From Sphingomonas alba (GTDB taxonomy: Bacteria > Pseudomonadota > Alphaproteobacteria > Sphingomonadales > Sphingomonadaceae): DNA of 64,000 bases. The stretch lies in NCBI RefSeq assembly GCF_023516555.1, contig NZ_JAMGBD010000001.1:806001-870000 (forward strand), given 5' to 3'. Below the pieces are notes generated by a model. The model made no database searches. It was not told the origin of the DNA and worked only from the letters and a program-made list of their open reading frames with translations. The translations under genes and the position numbers were made by a program. Shown here one piece after another: positions 33,468 through 42,350 of this stretch (position 1 is the first letter of the stretch; every line of letters begins with the position of its first letter).

Positions 33468-34751
33468 CTAGCCCAACAGGAAGACGAAATAGATTCCCGT
33501 AGCCGCGGCCATGACCAGCGTGGCTAACCAACCGGCGACCCGCGCCCCGCGCGACAGGACAAGCTTGCCCATCGCACGGGGGTTACCAACGATCAGCATC
33601 ATCAGGACCATCAGCGGTGCAGCGAGCACGCCATTAATCACTGCGGCCCAGTAAAGTGCCCGGACCGGGTTGATTCCCAAAGACTGGAGCGATGCCCCGG
33701 CAAGCATCGTAAAAACTATGGCGCCATAAAACGTGCGAGCACGATTGGGTTTCGCATCGAGGCTGGCCGGCCGCCCGAACAGTTCCGACACGGCGTAGGC
33801 GACCGAGCCTGCCAGCACTGGCACCGCGAGGAGTCCCGTGCCGATAACTCCGATGGCGAACAGCAACGACGCATAGGGCCCGGCTATGGGTCTGAGGGCT
33901 TCCGCCGCCTGCGCCGCAGTCTCTATCGTGGTGATCCCGCTGGCATGGAGTGTCGCGGCGGTCGAGAAGACGATGGCAACAGATATCAATGTGCTGAAAG
34001 CCATCCCCGTGAGCGTGTCTTCCTTGATCCGGCTGATTTCGCCATCGGCCTGGCGCGGCGTGATGCACAGCGGCTTGGCATGGTGGCGGCGTTCCTCCTC
34101 GATCTCTTGCCCGGCCTGCCAGAAGAACAAGTAGGGGCTGATGGTGGTGCCAAGGATCGCAACGAAGGCCGTCGCATACCCGGCGCTCCATTCAACCTGG
34201 GGAACGACGAGGCTTCCAAGTGCCTCGCCCCACGGCACGTGAACGGCGAACAGGACGGCAATGTAGGTGAACAGGCTCAGGGTGAACCATTTGAGAATAG
34301 ACGCATAGTGCCGGTAGTCGACGAAGACTTCCAGCAGCAGGCAGAATGTGCCGAAGACAAGCGTGTAGAAAACAGCATTGCCGCCGATCAGCAGCTGGAG
34401 CGATGCGCCCATCGCACTGAGATCCGCACCGAGATTGATGACGTTGGCGACAAGGAGCAATCCGACAGCCAGCCACAAGAGCGGCTTTGGGTAATGGCGG
34501 CGAAGGTTGGCTGCGATCCCGCGACCTGTAACACGGCCAATCTCGGCGGCGACCGTTTGAATCACGTACAGCAACGGGAAACTGAGCACGAAGGTCCAGG
34601 AGAGGGCGTAGCCAAATTGCGCGCCGACCTGGCTGTGAGTGCCGATGCCGCTCGGGTCGTCGTCGGCGGCCCCAGTAACCAAGCCCGGGCCTAGCCTCGT
34701 CAGGAAGCCCTTCTTGCGCTTGTGCTTATGCTCTTCGCTTTCGCGGCCCAT
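33468..34751 (-). CDS. Nramp-family divalent metal transporter, NRMT-like
   Basis: The 427-residue transporter has eleven or so helices of the Nramp/SLC11 fold. The TM1 metal motif, normally DPGN, is DPSG (residues 32-35, preceded by two further Asp), and the TM6 motif, normally with a Met (MPH), reads TTISPYLFFWQAGQE. Loss of the soft Met ligand is characteristic of the Nramp-related magnesium transporter branch, so Mg2+ or Mn2+ transport is more likely than Fe2+. A basic N-terminus (HKHKRKKG) is cytoplasmic. Single gene; no regulator site was recognised. Confidence 0.85.
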   Translation of the reverse strand: MGRESEEHKHKRKKGFLTRLGPGLVTGAADDDPSGIGTHSQVGAQFGYALSWTFVLSFPLLYVIQTVAAEIGRVTGRGIAANLRRHYPKPLLWLAVGLLLVANVINLGADLSAMGASLQLLIGGNAVFYTLVFGTFCLLLEVFVDYRHYASILKWFTLSLFTYIAVLFAVHVPWGEALGSLVVPQVEWSAGYATAFVAILGTTISPYLFFWQAGQEIEEERRHHAKPLCITPRQADGEISRIKEDTLTGMAFSTLISVAIVFSTAATLHASGITTIETAAQAAEALRPIAGPYASLLFAIGVIGTGLLAVPVLAGSVAYAVSELFGRPASLDAKPNRARTFYGAIVFTMLAGASLQSLGINPVRALYWAAVINGVLAAPLMVLMMLIVGNPRAMGKLVLSRGARVAGWLATLVMAAATGIYFVFLLG

Positions 34752-34837
34752 TACCGCCTCCCCGCCGAGGGAACGTAGCTAAAGAAGGCGCCAATGCTAG
34801 TGTGGCGGTCGGCGCCGCGACCTGGCGTACATAGAAA

Positions 34838-34865
34838 TGGGGCCCGGCATTGCTGCCAGGCCCCA
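34838..34865 (-). terminator. Terminator-like hairpin
   Basis: TGGGGCCCGGCA (34838-34849), loop TTGC, TGCCAGGCCCCA (34854-34865), one C-A mismatch; on the minus strand it is followed by TTTCT. It implies transcription leftward from the 35-kb stretch. Confidence 0.6.
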
Positions 34866-35361
34866 CTGCGCCGAGCGAAGGATCTGCCGGTGTTCGTGAC
34901 CTTGATCCATGAACCCGAAGGCCCAAAAACCCGTCCTCGATCCTGGCGCACCAGCTCAGGCGTCGCTTTCCATCTTGGCGGTCCGAAGACCCGGTTCGTT
35001 GTTCGGTTCAGCTCCCGAGAGAGCCTCGCCCCCCAATTCCCCTCCGCATGGCCCTAAGGCTTCCGCGACCTTGATGTTCCGCGGCCCTTCTTGGGCTGGG
35101 TCCCTTTTCCGTGGCCTGTCTCCCTGGGGGGGAAACCACCTTCCGCAAAAGCGAGCACCAGCTCTTCCGGCGCCTCTTGCCGACTGGTCCGGAAATCCGT
35201 TCGCTGCGTCATCGTCCCGGAGGACAGTTCAGCTTCGAACCTCATTCCATCGCCTGCCGGCGGAGATCGGTCCTTCTGTCGCCTGCCGCACCTTCCTGCC
35301 GTTGCCGGCCCTCCGGGGAGGCGGGGACTTCCGTCCCGATCACAATTGGAACGTGCACAAT

Positions 35362-35470
35362 GATTCCGAGTCGCGCCAAGCGGAAAATGAGGCCCGAAGC
35401 CTGTGGATAACGGGGATATTGCGCATAACTCGCGATTCGCGGGCCGGGATTTCACCCAATCTGACGAGTC
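35362..35470. promoter_or_regulatory. DnaA box with four GANTC sites upstream of the helicase gene
   Basis: GANTC (the CcrM methylation site) occurs at 35362-35366, 35368-35372, 35434-35438 and 35466-35470. A perfect DnaA box (TTATCCACA on the minus strand) lies at 35402-35410. All are within 200 bases of the uvrD/pcrA start. Cell-cycle-dependent control of that gene is an inference. Confidence 0.45.
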
Positions 35471-35563
35471 GCGGCCCAAATAGAGACTGAGGGCGCTCAA
35501 TCAACCCTGATGTGAAGACTTCGCGCGGTTGCCGTTTCGTTCTCTCCCGCTTACCTCGGCCCG

Positions 35564-37855
35564 GTGCCCGAATCCCCCGTCCCCGCGTCTGAACCGGCCT
35601 ACATCGCCGGCCTGAACCCGCCGCAGCGCGAAGCGGTGCTGACGACCGAAGGGCCGGTGCTTGTCCTTGCCGGCGCGGGCACCGGTAAGACGGCAGCGCT
35701 GACGGCGCGCCTCGCGCATCTCATCGCGACGCGGAAGGCCTGGCCGAGCCAGATCCTGGCTGTGACCTTCACCAACAAGGCAGCGCGGGAGATGAAAGAG
35801 CGCATATCTGCGATCTCCGGCGGCGCGATTGAGGGCATGCCGTGGCTCGGGACCTTCCACGCCACCTGCGCCAAGATGCTGCGCAGCCATGCTGAGCTCG
35901 TCGGCATCCAGTCGAACTTCACCATCATCGATGTCGACGACCAGATCCGCCTCATCAAGCAGCTGATCACGGCGAGCAATCTCGACGAGAAGCGCTGGCC
36001 CGCACGCCAGTTCGCCGGACTCGTCGACCGCTGGAAGAACCGCGGCTGGACTCCGGCTGACATTGATGCCGCGGAGAGCGAGGCGTTCGCCAATGGCCGC
36101 GGGCAGGAATTGTACGCCGCCTACCAAGAGCGCCTGCGGACTTTAAACGCCTGCGACTTCGGCGACCTGCTGCTCCACATGCTGGTCATCTTCCGCAACC
36201 ATCCGGACGTGCTGGAGCAATACCGCCAGCGGTTCCTCTACATCCTGGTCGACGAATATCAGGACACGAACGCCGCCCAGTACGATTGGCTGAAGCTCCT
36301 CGCCGAGCCGCGCCGCAACCTTTGCTGCGTCGGCGACGACGACCAGTCGATCTATTCCTGGCGCGGCGCCGAGGTCGCCAACATCCTGCGTTTCGAAAAG
36401 GACTTTCCGGGAGCGACCGTCATCAGGCTCGAGCAGAATTACCGATCGACACCGCACATCCTTGCCGCGGCCACCGGCCTCATCGCGCATAACAGCGGCC
36501 GCCTAGGCAAGACCCTGTGGACCGAACAGGCGCAGGGCGACAAGGTGCGCGTCATCGGTGTCTGGGACGGCCCGGAGGAAGCCCGCCGTGTCGGCGAAGA
36601 CATCGAGCGGTTGCAGGCACGCGGTATCTCGCTCAATGAGACAGCCATCCTGGTCCGGGCCCAGTTCCAGACCCGCGAATTCGAAGAGCGGTTCATCGCC
36701 ATCGGCCTCAACTACCAAATCGTCGGCGGCTTCCGCTTCTACGAGCGCGCCGAAATTCGTGATGCGCTCGCCTATCTTCGCCTGATCCAGTCGCCGGCGG
36801 ATGATTTGGCGTTCGAGCGGATCGTCAACACGCCCAAGCGCGGGCTCGGCGACAAGGCGGTTGCCACGATCCACAGGCTCGCGCGCGCGCGCGGGGAGCC
36901 TTTACTGCTCGCTGCTGCTCAGATGCTCGACAGCGACGAGCTGACCCCGCAGGCACGCCGTTCGCTCGGGCGCTTCGTCGGCGACCTTGCGCGCTGGCGG
37001 CAGATGGCGAGCGAGCTGCCGCATCCTGAGCTCGCCCGCATCATGCTCGACGAGAGTGGCTACACCGCCATGTTGCAGGCCGAGCGCAGTGCGGAAGCGG
37101 CGGGCCGCCTCGAGAACCTCGCTGAGCTCACGCGCGCGATGGAGGAATATGACAACCTCTCCGCTTTCCTCGAGCATGTGTCGCTGGTCATGGACAACGA
37201 TAGCGTTAGTGCCGGCGACAAGGTCACGATCATGACCATCCACGCCGCCAAGGGGCTGGAGTTTCATCATGTCTGGCTTGCCGGCTGGGAGGAGGGTGTC
37301 TTCCCGTCGCAACGCTCGCTGGACGAGGGCGGACTTGCGTCGCTCGAAGAAGAGCGGCGCCTCGCTTATGTCGCGATCACCCGGGCGCGGCGCAACGCGA
37401 CCATCCTCCATGCCGCCAACCGCCGTATCTATGGCCAGTGGACGAGCAGCATCCCTTCCCGCTTCGTTGCCGAACTGCCGCGCGAGCATATCGAGGAAGA
37501 GACGACCATGACCGGTGGCGAAAGCTTGTGGCGTGCACAATGGTCGGAGCGGACCGATCCCTTCGCTCATCTGGGCCCGGCCCAGTCGATGCGCGCCTCA
37601 ACCCGGGGCCCGGGATGGCAACGCGCCTCGGCAACCGGCCGCTACAATAACCAGCCGCAGCGGATCGTGGAGGCCAAGGCCTCTGCCGTCAGCCTGGGCA
37701 ACAGGGGTCGCGACGACCTGTCGCTGGGTCAGCGCGTATTCCACAGCAAGTTCGGCTACGGCACCATCGCCGCGATCGAAGGAAACAAGCTCGAGATCGA
37801 CTTCGAGCACGCCGGCCGCAAGCGAGTTCTCGACAGCTTCGTGAGCGCAAGCTAG
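35564..37855 (+). CDS. uvrD: UvrD/PcrA-type ATP-dependent DNA helicase
   Basis: The 763-residue superfamily 1A helicase unwinds DNA 3' to 5' in repair and replication-conflict processing. Visible motifs: Q-motif LNPPQREAV, Walker A AGAGTGKT (36-43), TFTNKAAREMKERI, DEYQDTN (Walker B), DDDQSIYSWRGA, QNYRS, TIHAAKGLEFHHVWL and VAITRARR. The C-terminus (QRVFHSKFGYGTIAAIEGNK) matches the PcrA RNA-polymerase-binding Tudor-like domain. GTG is the likely start. The gene stands alone behind a region with a DnaA box and several GANTC sites. Confidence 0.94.
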   Translation: MPESPVPASEPAYIAGLNPPQREAVLTTEGPVLVLAGAGTGKTAALTARLAHLIATRKAWPSQILAVTFTNKAAREMKERISAISGGAIEGMPWLGTFHATCAKMLRSHAELVGIQSNFTIIDVDDQIRLIKQLITASNLDEKRWPARQFAGLVDRWKNRGWTPADIDAAESEAFANGRGQELYAAYQERLRTLNACDFGDLLLHMLVIFRNHPDVLEQYRQRFLYILVDEYQDTNAAQYDWLKLLAEPRRNLCCVGDDDQSIYSWRGAEVANILRFEKDFPGATVIRLEQNYRSTPHILAAATGLIAHNSGRLGKTLWTEQAQGDKVRVIGVWDGPEEARRVGEDIERLQARGISLNETAILVRAQFQTREFEERFIAIGLNYQIVGGFRFYERAEIRDALAYLRLIQSPADDLAFERIVNTPKRGLGDKAVATIHRLARARGEPLLLAAAQMLDSDELTPQARRSLGRFVGDLARWRQMASELPHPELARIMLDESGYTAMLQAERSAEAAGRLENLAELTRAMEEYDNLSAFLEHVSLVMDNDSVSAGDKVTIMTIHAAKGLEFHHVWLAGWEEGVFPSQRSLDEGGLASLEEERRLAYVAITRARRNATILHAANRRIYGQWTSSIPSRFVAELPREHIEEETTMTGGESLWRAQWSERTDPFAHLGPAQSMRASTRGPGWQRASATGRYNNQPQRIVEAKASAVSLGNRGRDDLSLGQRVFHSKFGYGTIAAIEGNKLEIDFEHAGRKRVLDSFVSAS

Positions 37856-37914
37856 TCGTCGCTGGCATTCAGCCTGTGCGCGTGCCGCAATCCCTCCGTC
37901 GAAGGGTGTCAAAA

Positions 37915-38832
37915 ATGCGCTTGCCACTGATATTGGCTGCGGCCCTATTCCTGAGCCAGCCGGCCGCCGCGCAGGTTCCAACTTACCCGGCGTCGTTTTC
38001 GACCCAGGAGATCACCACCAACGGCGCCACGATCCATGTGCGCGTTGGCGGCAAGGGACCGGCAGTTGTCTTGATCCACGGATATGGGGAGACCGGCGAC
38101 ATGTGGTCGCCGATGGCCGCGGACCTGATGCGCGACCACATGGTCGTAGTGCCAGACCTGCGCGGCCTGGGGCTGTCGTCAAAGCCCGCCGGCGGTTTCG
38201 ACAAAAAGACCCAGGCTGGCGATATCGCCGGCGTCCTCGATAAGCTTGGGATCAGGTCGGCTGACCTCGTCACCCATGACATCGGCAACATGGTCGGCTT
38301 CGCCTTTGCGATGGAGCATCCCGAGCGTGTGCGGCGCTTCGTCCTGATCGATGCCCCGGTTCCCGGCGTGGGACCGTGGGAGGAGATCCTCAAGAATCCG
38401 CTCCTCTGGCATTTCCGTTTCGGCGGGCCCGACATGGAGAGGCTCGTTGCCGGCCGCGAACGCATCTACCTCGATCGTTTCTGGAACGAATTCTCCGCCG
38501 ACCCCAAGCATTTCGACGAGGCGTCGCGGGCCCATTATGCAGCGCTTTATGCATTGCCTGGCGCGATGCACTCGGGGTTCGAGCAGTTTCAAGCCTTCGA
38601 TCAGGACGCGATCGACAACCGCGCCATGCTCGCCGCGAAGGGGAAACTGAAAATGCCGGTGCTCGCGCTCGGCGGTGAAAAGAGCTTTGGTACCCAGATG
38701 GCCGTGGTCATGCGTGCCGGCGCGGATAATGTCAGCGAAGGCGTCGTGCCGGATTCCGGGCACTGGATCATGGAGGAAAATCCGGCCGCGACCGTCAAGC
38801 TCGTCCGGGCATTCCTCGATACGGCGAACTAG
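37915..38832 (+). CDS. Exported alpha/beta hydrolase, epoxide-hydrolase-like
   Basis: The 305-residue protein has a signal peptide (cleavage near AAAQ, residue 20) and an alpha/beta hydrolase fold with oxyanion motif HGYGETGDMW (55-64). The nucleophile position is Asp122 in THDIGNMVG, as in epoxide hydrolases and haloalkane or fluoroacetate dehalogenases, not Ser. The catalytic His is in SGHWIMEENP. Hydrolysis via an alkyl-enzyme intermediate is expected; the substrate is unknown. ATG 37915 is used because it gives a proper signal peptide and GAAGGG lies upstream. Confidence 0.87.
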   Translation: MRLPLILAAALFLSQPAAAQVPTYPASFSTQEITTNGATIHVRVGGKGPAVVLIHGYGETGDMWSPMAADLMRDHMVVVPDLRGLGLSSKPAGGFDKKTQAGDIAGVLDKLGIRSADLVTHDIGNMVGFAFAMEHPERVRRFVLIDAPVPGVGPWEEILKNPLLWHFRFGGPDMERLVAGRERIYLDRFWNEFSADPKHFDEASRAHYAALYALPGAMHSGFEQFQAFDQDAIDNRAMLAAKGKLKMPVLALGGEKSFGTQMAVVMRAGADNVSEGVVPDSGHWIMEENPAATVKLVRAFLDTAN

Positions 38833-38835
38833 ACC

Positions 38836-38940
38836 TTACGCTGCTGTCATAGCGTAGGCGATGCCTCCGCCGACCACCAGGACCGTCATCAGAAGCGCGA
38901 TCAATTGCACCTTGCGGTTGCTTTCTGCCTCGAACTCCAT
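38836..38940 (-). CDS. Single-pass small membrane protein (34 aa)
   Basis: ATG at 38940 opens MEFEAESNRKVQLIALLMTV, followed by a hydrophobic helix (VLVVGGGIAYAMTAA) and a TAA at 38836. GAGGGGGAAG lies seven bases before the start, one of the best ribosome sites among the small frames here. It faces the hydrolase gene tail to tail, four bases apart. Confidence 0.55.
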   Translation of the reverse strand: MEFEAESNRKVQLIALLMTVLVVGGGIAYAMTAA

Positions 38941-39062
38941 GTGTCTTCCCCCTCATGCGAGCGAGAGCCTCGCCCACCTGAGGGTATACCACGAGTCCAG
39001 ACCCTCGGCGGCGCCATAAGTTCAACAAAAGCGATTAGATTCTAAGGTGTTGCCTGAAAGAC

Positions 39063-39695
39063 TCAGGCGACCTTGCGCCCGCTCTCGCGGATCCACGGGA
39101 TGATCGAGCTCCAGCTGAGGTCATCCAACAGCTCGATGCCGGCCAAATTGCCCTTGGCCCAGACCACTTCGCCGGGCGGTACGTTCAGGCCCTCGACGAA
39201 GACGGAAACGAAGGTTCCGCGCGCCGGCAATTCGTCGCCCTCGATCTGCAGGCCGCGTGCGGAAATATTGCGCAGGCTGGCGCCGGCGACGCTCGACCCC
39301 CACTTCAAATGAACGCGGCAGCGCAGCTCAACACGCGGCATGGAGCGTCGTTCGGCGGGCTGGCTTATCAGGTTGCGGTTGATGAGAGCCAGCATGTCGA
39401 TCGGCTGCTTAAAGACGACCCCCGCTTCGCCGCCCTTCACCCAGTCGATCGTGCCGAGCGGCCGCTGGCCATTGGCCAATTCCACCGCAACCTGCTCGCC
39501 CGGCGCGATGCTGACGTCGCCCCGAACGGTGACCCCAAGTGGCGAAATCCGGCGGAAAAAGCATTTCCAGCGCATCCCGCCGTCATGGATCATACCTGCG
39601 TCGAATGGCCCCTGCGCGTCGGCCGCAGCATTCTCGTCCGGCCAAGGCAGCCGGTTTTCCATGACGAAAGTGGTGACTGATGTGGATTCAGCCAT
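39063..39695 (-). CDS. PilZ-domain protein
   Basis: The 210-residue protein seems to contain two PilZ-like beta-barrels: one at about 40-105 without the c-di-GMP signature, and one at about 115-205 with RRSMPRVELRCRV and the late NISARGLQIEG that approximate the RxxxR and (D/N)xSxxG motifs. Binding of cyclic-di-GMP is plausible for the second. No enzyme domain is attached, so it may act as an adaptor. No c-di-GMP synthase is nearby. Confidence 0.82.
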   Translation of the reverse strand: MAESTSVTTFVMENRLPWPDENAAADAQGPFDAGMIHDGGMRWKCFFRRISPLGVTVRGDVSIAPGEQVAVELANGQRPLGTIDWVKGGEAGVVFKQPIDMLALINRNLISQPAERRSMPRVELRCRVHLKWGSSVAGASLRNISARGLQIEGDELPARGTFVSVFVEGLNVPPGEVVWAKGNLAGIELLDDLSWSSIIPWIRESGRKVA

Positions 39696-39806
39696 AAAAA
39701 ATTCCGAGCGGGTTCAGCCAGTCTTGCGCTTCAGACCACTAAGGACTTCCTAACGGCGCCCACACAGTTAATTGACGCTTCATGCCGTCGCCCCTACGTG
39801 CCCGCC

Positions 39807-40484
39807 ATGTTCGCGTGGTACCACCGCCGCTGGATCGACCTGGTGACCGCGATTTATATCTACAACGAGCATCGCGGTTACACGGCGCTCGACAGGGTAC
39901 TGGCGGCCGTAAGGAAGCGTTCGCCCGGTGATACGGCCTTCATCGCCGAAATCGAGCTGCACCGCGCCGACGAGCGCAAGCACTACGTCATGTTCAAACG
40001 CTGGTTCGAGAAGCGAGGCCGGATGCCGATCTTCGTCGACCGCACCTGCGGCCATATCGACCGCTTCGTCGAGCTTCTGTTTGGAACGCGGATAAACGAG
40101 CTCGATATTGAGACGTTCGTGCAGAGCCATGCGGATTTCGCCAAGCTATGCCGTGTCATCGCGCTGACCGAACGGCGTGGCTTTAAGCAGGTCGAAATCC
40201 TGCTCAAGCATCCGGCAATCCTCGCCGACCCGCAACTCACAAAGATCTTTCGCATCATCAAACAGGATGAGCCGCGCCACTGGAAACCATACGAAGCCTG
40301 GCTGAAGCACCACCAGGACCGCATACCCGCCTGGTGGGAACGAGCGATCGACCGGCTGATCCATTCGGAGCTTTTGTTCCTGAAGCTACCGGTCCTGTTC
40401 TTTAGCCCGGGCCTGAAGCGAAGGAGCGAGTTCGCCGACCATGACGAGGTTGAAACGGCGGAGAAGTTAGCGGCCGCAGCCTGA
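39807..40484 (+). CDS. Ferritin-like diiron protein of unknown function
   Basis: The 225-residue helical protein carries likely metal ligands in two helix pairs: EIELHRADERKHY (near 50-62) and EPRHWKPY (near 154-161), recalling the E..ExxH pattern of ferritin-like diiron proteins. The N-terminal YIYNEHRGY may add a Glu. A rubrerythrin-like or hydroxylase-type oxidase is possible; no substrate is implied. A GTG three codons upstream is an alternative start. Confidence 0.68.
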   Translation: MFAWYHRRWIDLVTAIYIYNEHRGYTALDRVLAAVRKRSPGDTAFIAEIELHRADERKHYVMFKRWFEKRGRMPIFVDRTCGHIDRFVELLFGTRINELDIETFVQSHADFAKLCRVIALTERRGFKQVEILLKHPAILADPQLTKIFRIIKQDEPRHWKPYEAWLKHHQDRIPAWWERAIDRLIHSELLFLKLPVLFFSPGLKRRSEFADHDEVETAEKLAAAA

Positions 40485-41237
40485 CTAATTGTCCCGCCCG
40501 AGCGTCCAACTCGGCGGATCGCTGGCTGGGAAACTTTCTCGGTCCGCTTCCTCGACCAGGCCATTGCCCTTTGGTGGCCGCTGCGCGTCCTCGGGATCCG
40601 CCATTCCGCGATTTTTCACCTGCCCTTCATCGTCGACGTCATCGATCCAGTGGTCGATCGTGTTGAGCACGGCGGCAAGGAGAGCCACGGCAACCAGCAA
40701 CACTGCAATACTGGTTCCGATCTGCGCAGGCGTCTGGGTCGCCGGATTGAGAAACCAATAAGCGTAGAACCCGTCCGCCGAGCCTCTCGCCAAAGCGTAA
40801 ACCAGATAGAACACTGGTGGGACTAGCGCCCACAGGATATCGCGCCATTTGAGCTGCTCGTGCAGGCTCGCCACCCAGGCACCCAGGAAAAGCACGGGAA
40901 CCGCATCGTGAAGCGCGTGATCGGCGAGCTTCTGAAGGCCTTGCGGATCCCATGTCTTGCGCAGCCACAGGGAGTAGACGAGTCCAACTAGCGCGATGGA
41001 GACGGCGGCGGCGTAACGCACTCTTGGTGTCGCCAGGCCGCGGCTACCCGTCGCCATTGCGCTGGCGACGATGGCCGTTCCGACATTGGCGAGGATCGTG
41101 AAGAAGGCGAGGAACCGCCACGCCCCCTCAACGACGCCAAAATTTTGCAGGATGAGCCAGAACTGCAACGCCAGCCCGGCCCAGCCGATGACGGCGGCAA
41201 GAGCCGCCAGCGTCCGTTCGATGCCCCGTCGTGTCAT
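40485..41237 (-). CDS. Pr6Pr family membrane protein with C-terminal ESFPASDPP motif
   Basis: The 250-residue protein has six predicted helices (about 10-195) in the Pr6Pr/FAR-17a-like pattern (RFLAFFTILANVGTAIV, HALHDAVPVLFLGAWV). A soluble tail follows with the motif ESFPASDPPSW, otherwise seen mostly in very short stand-alone proteins. The family is of unknown function, perhaps a lipid-modifying membrane protein. The tail fusion is the unusual feature. It is convergent with the ferritin-like gene, without gap. Confidence 0.8.
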   Translation of the reverse strand: MTRRGIERTLAALAAVIGWAGLALQFWLILQNFGVVEGAWRFLAFFTILANVGTAIVASAMATGSRGLATPRVRYAAAVSIALVGLVYSLWLRKTWDPQGLQKLADHALHDAVPVLFLGAWVASLHEQLKWRDILWALVPPVFYLVYALARGSADGFYAYWFLNPATQTPAQIGTSIAVLLVAVALLAAVLNTIDHWIDDVDDEGQVKNRGMADPEDAQRPPKGNGLVEEADRESFPASDPPSWTLGRDN

Positions 41238-41263
41238 GACGGCGATGTTACGGGACTTGCAGC

Positions 41264-41800
41264 TTAGCGCAACACCATCGTGTCGCCGTGGATTTCGACA
41301 CTGGCGAATTTGCTGAGAAACGTCTGGCCGAGCAGGGAAACACCCCCACCATCGAGGACGACTGCGTTCATGGCCTCGGCGGTCTTCTCGCCCAGTTTGA
41401 TGCGGTCGACGGTGACATATTCGCCCCTCACGTCGCCACCGGCCCCTTGGCCGATAACGTTGGGCATGCCGATGGAAATGCCGATACCGGCCTTGCGGGC
41501 ATCGTCGCGGGTCAAGGCGATGGCAGTGGCGCCGGTATCGATCAGCATGTGCACCCGGGCGCCGTTGATTTCGGGATCAGCGTAGAAGTGGCCGTCGGGT
41601 TGGCGTTGCAGAGTGACTGCATCGCCTGCAGCGGAGCCGGTATCGAGCGACGAAAGCGCTTCGCTGGAATTCGCCGCGTGGTCGACGGCAATGACCTGTC
41701 TTGAATTGGCCGAACTGCCAAGCTCCGGCTTTTGCGCGGTGTTTAGCAGTGATGCACCCAAGCCGACGAGCAGCAGAAATATCAGGACAGCGCGGACCAT
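41264..41800 (-). CDS. Retropepsin-like (clan AA) aspartic protease
   Basis: The 178-residue protein has an N-terminal anchor or signal (MVRAVLIFLLLVGLGASLL) and one pepsin-like lobe with the active site LIDTGATAIAL (Asp88) and the second conserved turn VSLLGQTFLSKF. This fits the single-lobe TIGR02281-type periplasmic proteases of Alphaproteobacteria, which act as dimers like retropepsins. Natural substrates are unknown. Downstream on this strand nothing is co-transcribed. Confidence 0.87.
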   Translation of the reverse strand: MVRAVLIFLLLVGLGASLLNTAQKPELGSSANSRQVIAVDHAANSSEALSSLDTGSAAGDAVTLQRQPDGHFYADPEINGARVHMLIDTGATAIALTRDDARKAGIGISIGMPNVIGQGAGGDVRGEYVTVDRIKLGEKTAEAMNAVVLDGGGVSLLGQTFLSKFASVEIHGDTMVLR

Positions 41801-41850
41801 CGCGCCAAGATAAGATTCCGGGGTAAAGAAACCTTTTCCTGCTTGGGCTC

Positions 41851-41884
41851 AAAAAAAAGGGCGGCCCGTCACCGGACCGCCCTT
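41851..41884 (-). terminator. Terminator of the rplJ-rplL operon
   Basis: On the minus strand AAGGGCGGTCC (41884-41874), a 6-base loop and GGGCCGCCCTT (41867-41857) precede a run of eight T. One T-G pair in an 11-bp stem. Confidence 0.92.
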
Positions 41885-41910
41885 CCCTTTCGACTGGAAG
41901 TCGAAGAAGC

Positions 41911-42288
41911 TTACTTGAGCTCAACGGTGCCGCCGGCTTCCTCGATCTGCTTCTTGATCTTCTCGGCTTCGTCCTTGTTGACGCCTTCCTTGACGGCCTT
42001 CGGAGCCGATTCAACGAGCGCCTTGGCTTCGCCGAGGCCCAGGCCGGTGATGGCGCGGACTTCCTTGATGACGTTGATCTTCTTGCCACCGTCGCCGGTG
42101 AGGATCACGTCGAACTCGGTCTTCTCTTCAGCGGCCGGAGCGGCAGCGCCGCCAGCAGCCGGGCCAGCAACCGCAACAGCAGCGGCAGCCGAAACGCCCC
42201 ACTTCTCTTCGAGGGCCTTGGCGAGGTCAGCGGCCTCGAGGACGGTCAGTTCGGACAGCTGGTCAACCAGCTTAGCAATGTCAGCCAT
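41911..42288 (-). CDS. rplL: 50S ribosomal protein L7/L12
   Basis: The 125-residue acidic stalk protein has the N-terminal dimerisation domain ([20 protein letters not shown]), an Ala-rich hinge ([12 protein letters not shown]) and the C-terminal factor-binding domain ([21 protein letters not shown]). Copies bind L10 and recruit translation factors. The second gene of an rplJ-rplL operon, ending in a strong terminator. Confidence 0.99.
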   Translation of the reverse strand: MADIAKLVDQLSELTVLEAADLAKALEEKWGVSAAAAVAVAGPAAGGAAAPAAEEKTEFDVILTGDGGKKINVIKEVRAITGLGLGEAKALVESAPKAVKEGVNKDEAEKIKKQIEEAGGTVELK

Positions 42289-42350
42289 TTGATACTCCTT
42301 GGTGGGGTTTTACCCCAATTCGTGCGTTGAAAAATGAAACAGCGAAAAAC

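Larger units (their letters stand above)
34752..35563. other. 812-base stretch without a confident gene
   Basis: No well-supported gene is seen. On the minus strand two frames look partly coding. One ends at 35054 (...EELVLAFAEGGFPPRE). The other ends at 34956 (...RNIKVAEALGPCGGELGG...AKMESDA). They meet at a run of seven G on the plus strand (35126-35132), which suggests a frameshifted small gene or an RNA. A terminator-like hairpin lies at 34838-34865. Third-position GC in the first frame is lower than in neighbouring genes. The rightmost 200 bases hold the DnaA-box/GANTC cluster. Confidence 0.5.

Noticed and set aside
35401-35410. Chromosomal replication origin
   Set aside because: Only one DnaA box, no AT-rich unwinding region and no hemE, dnaA or parA neighbourhood.
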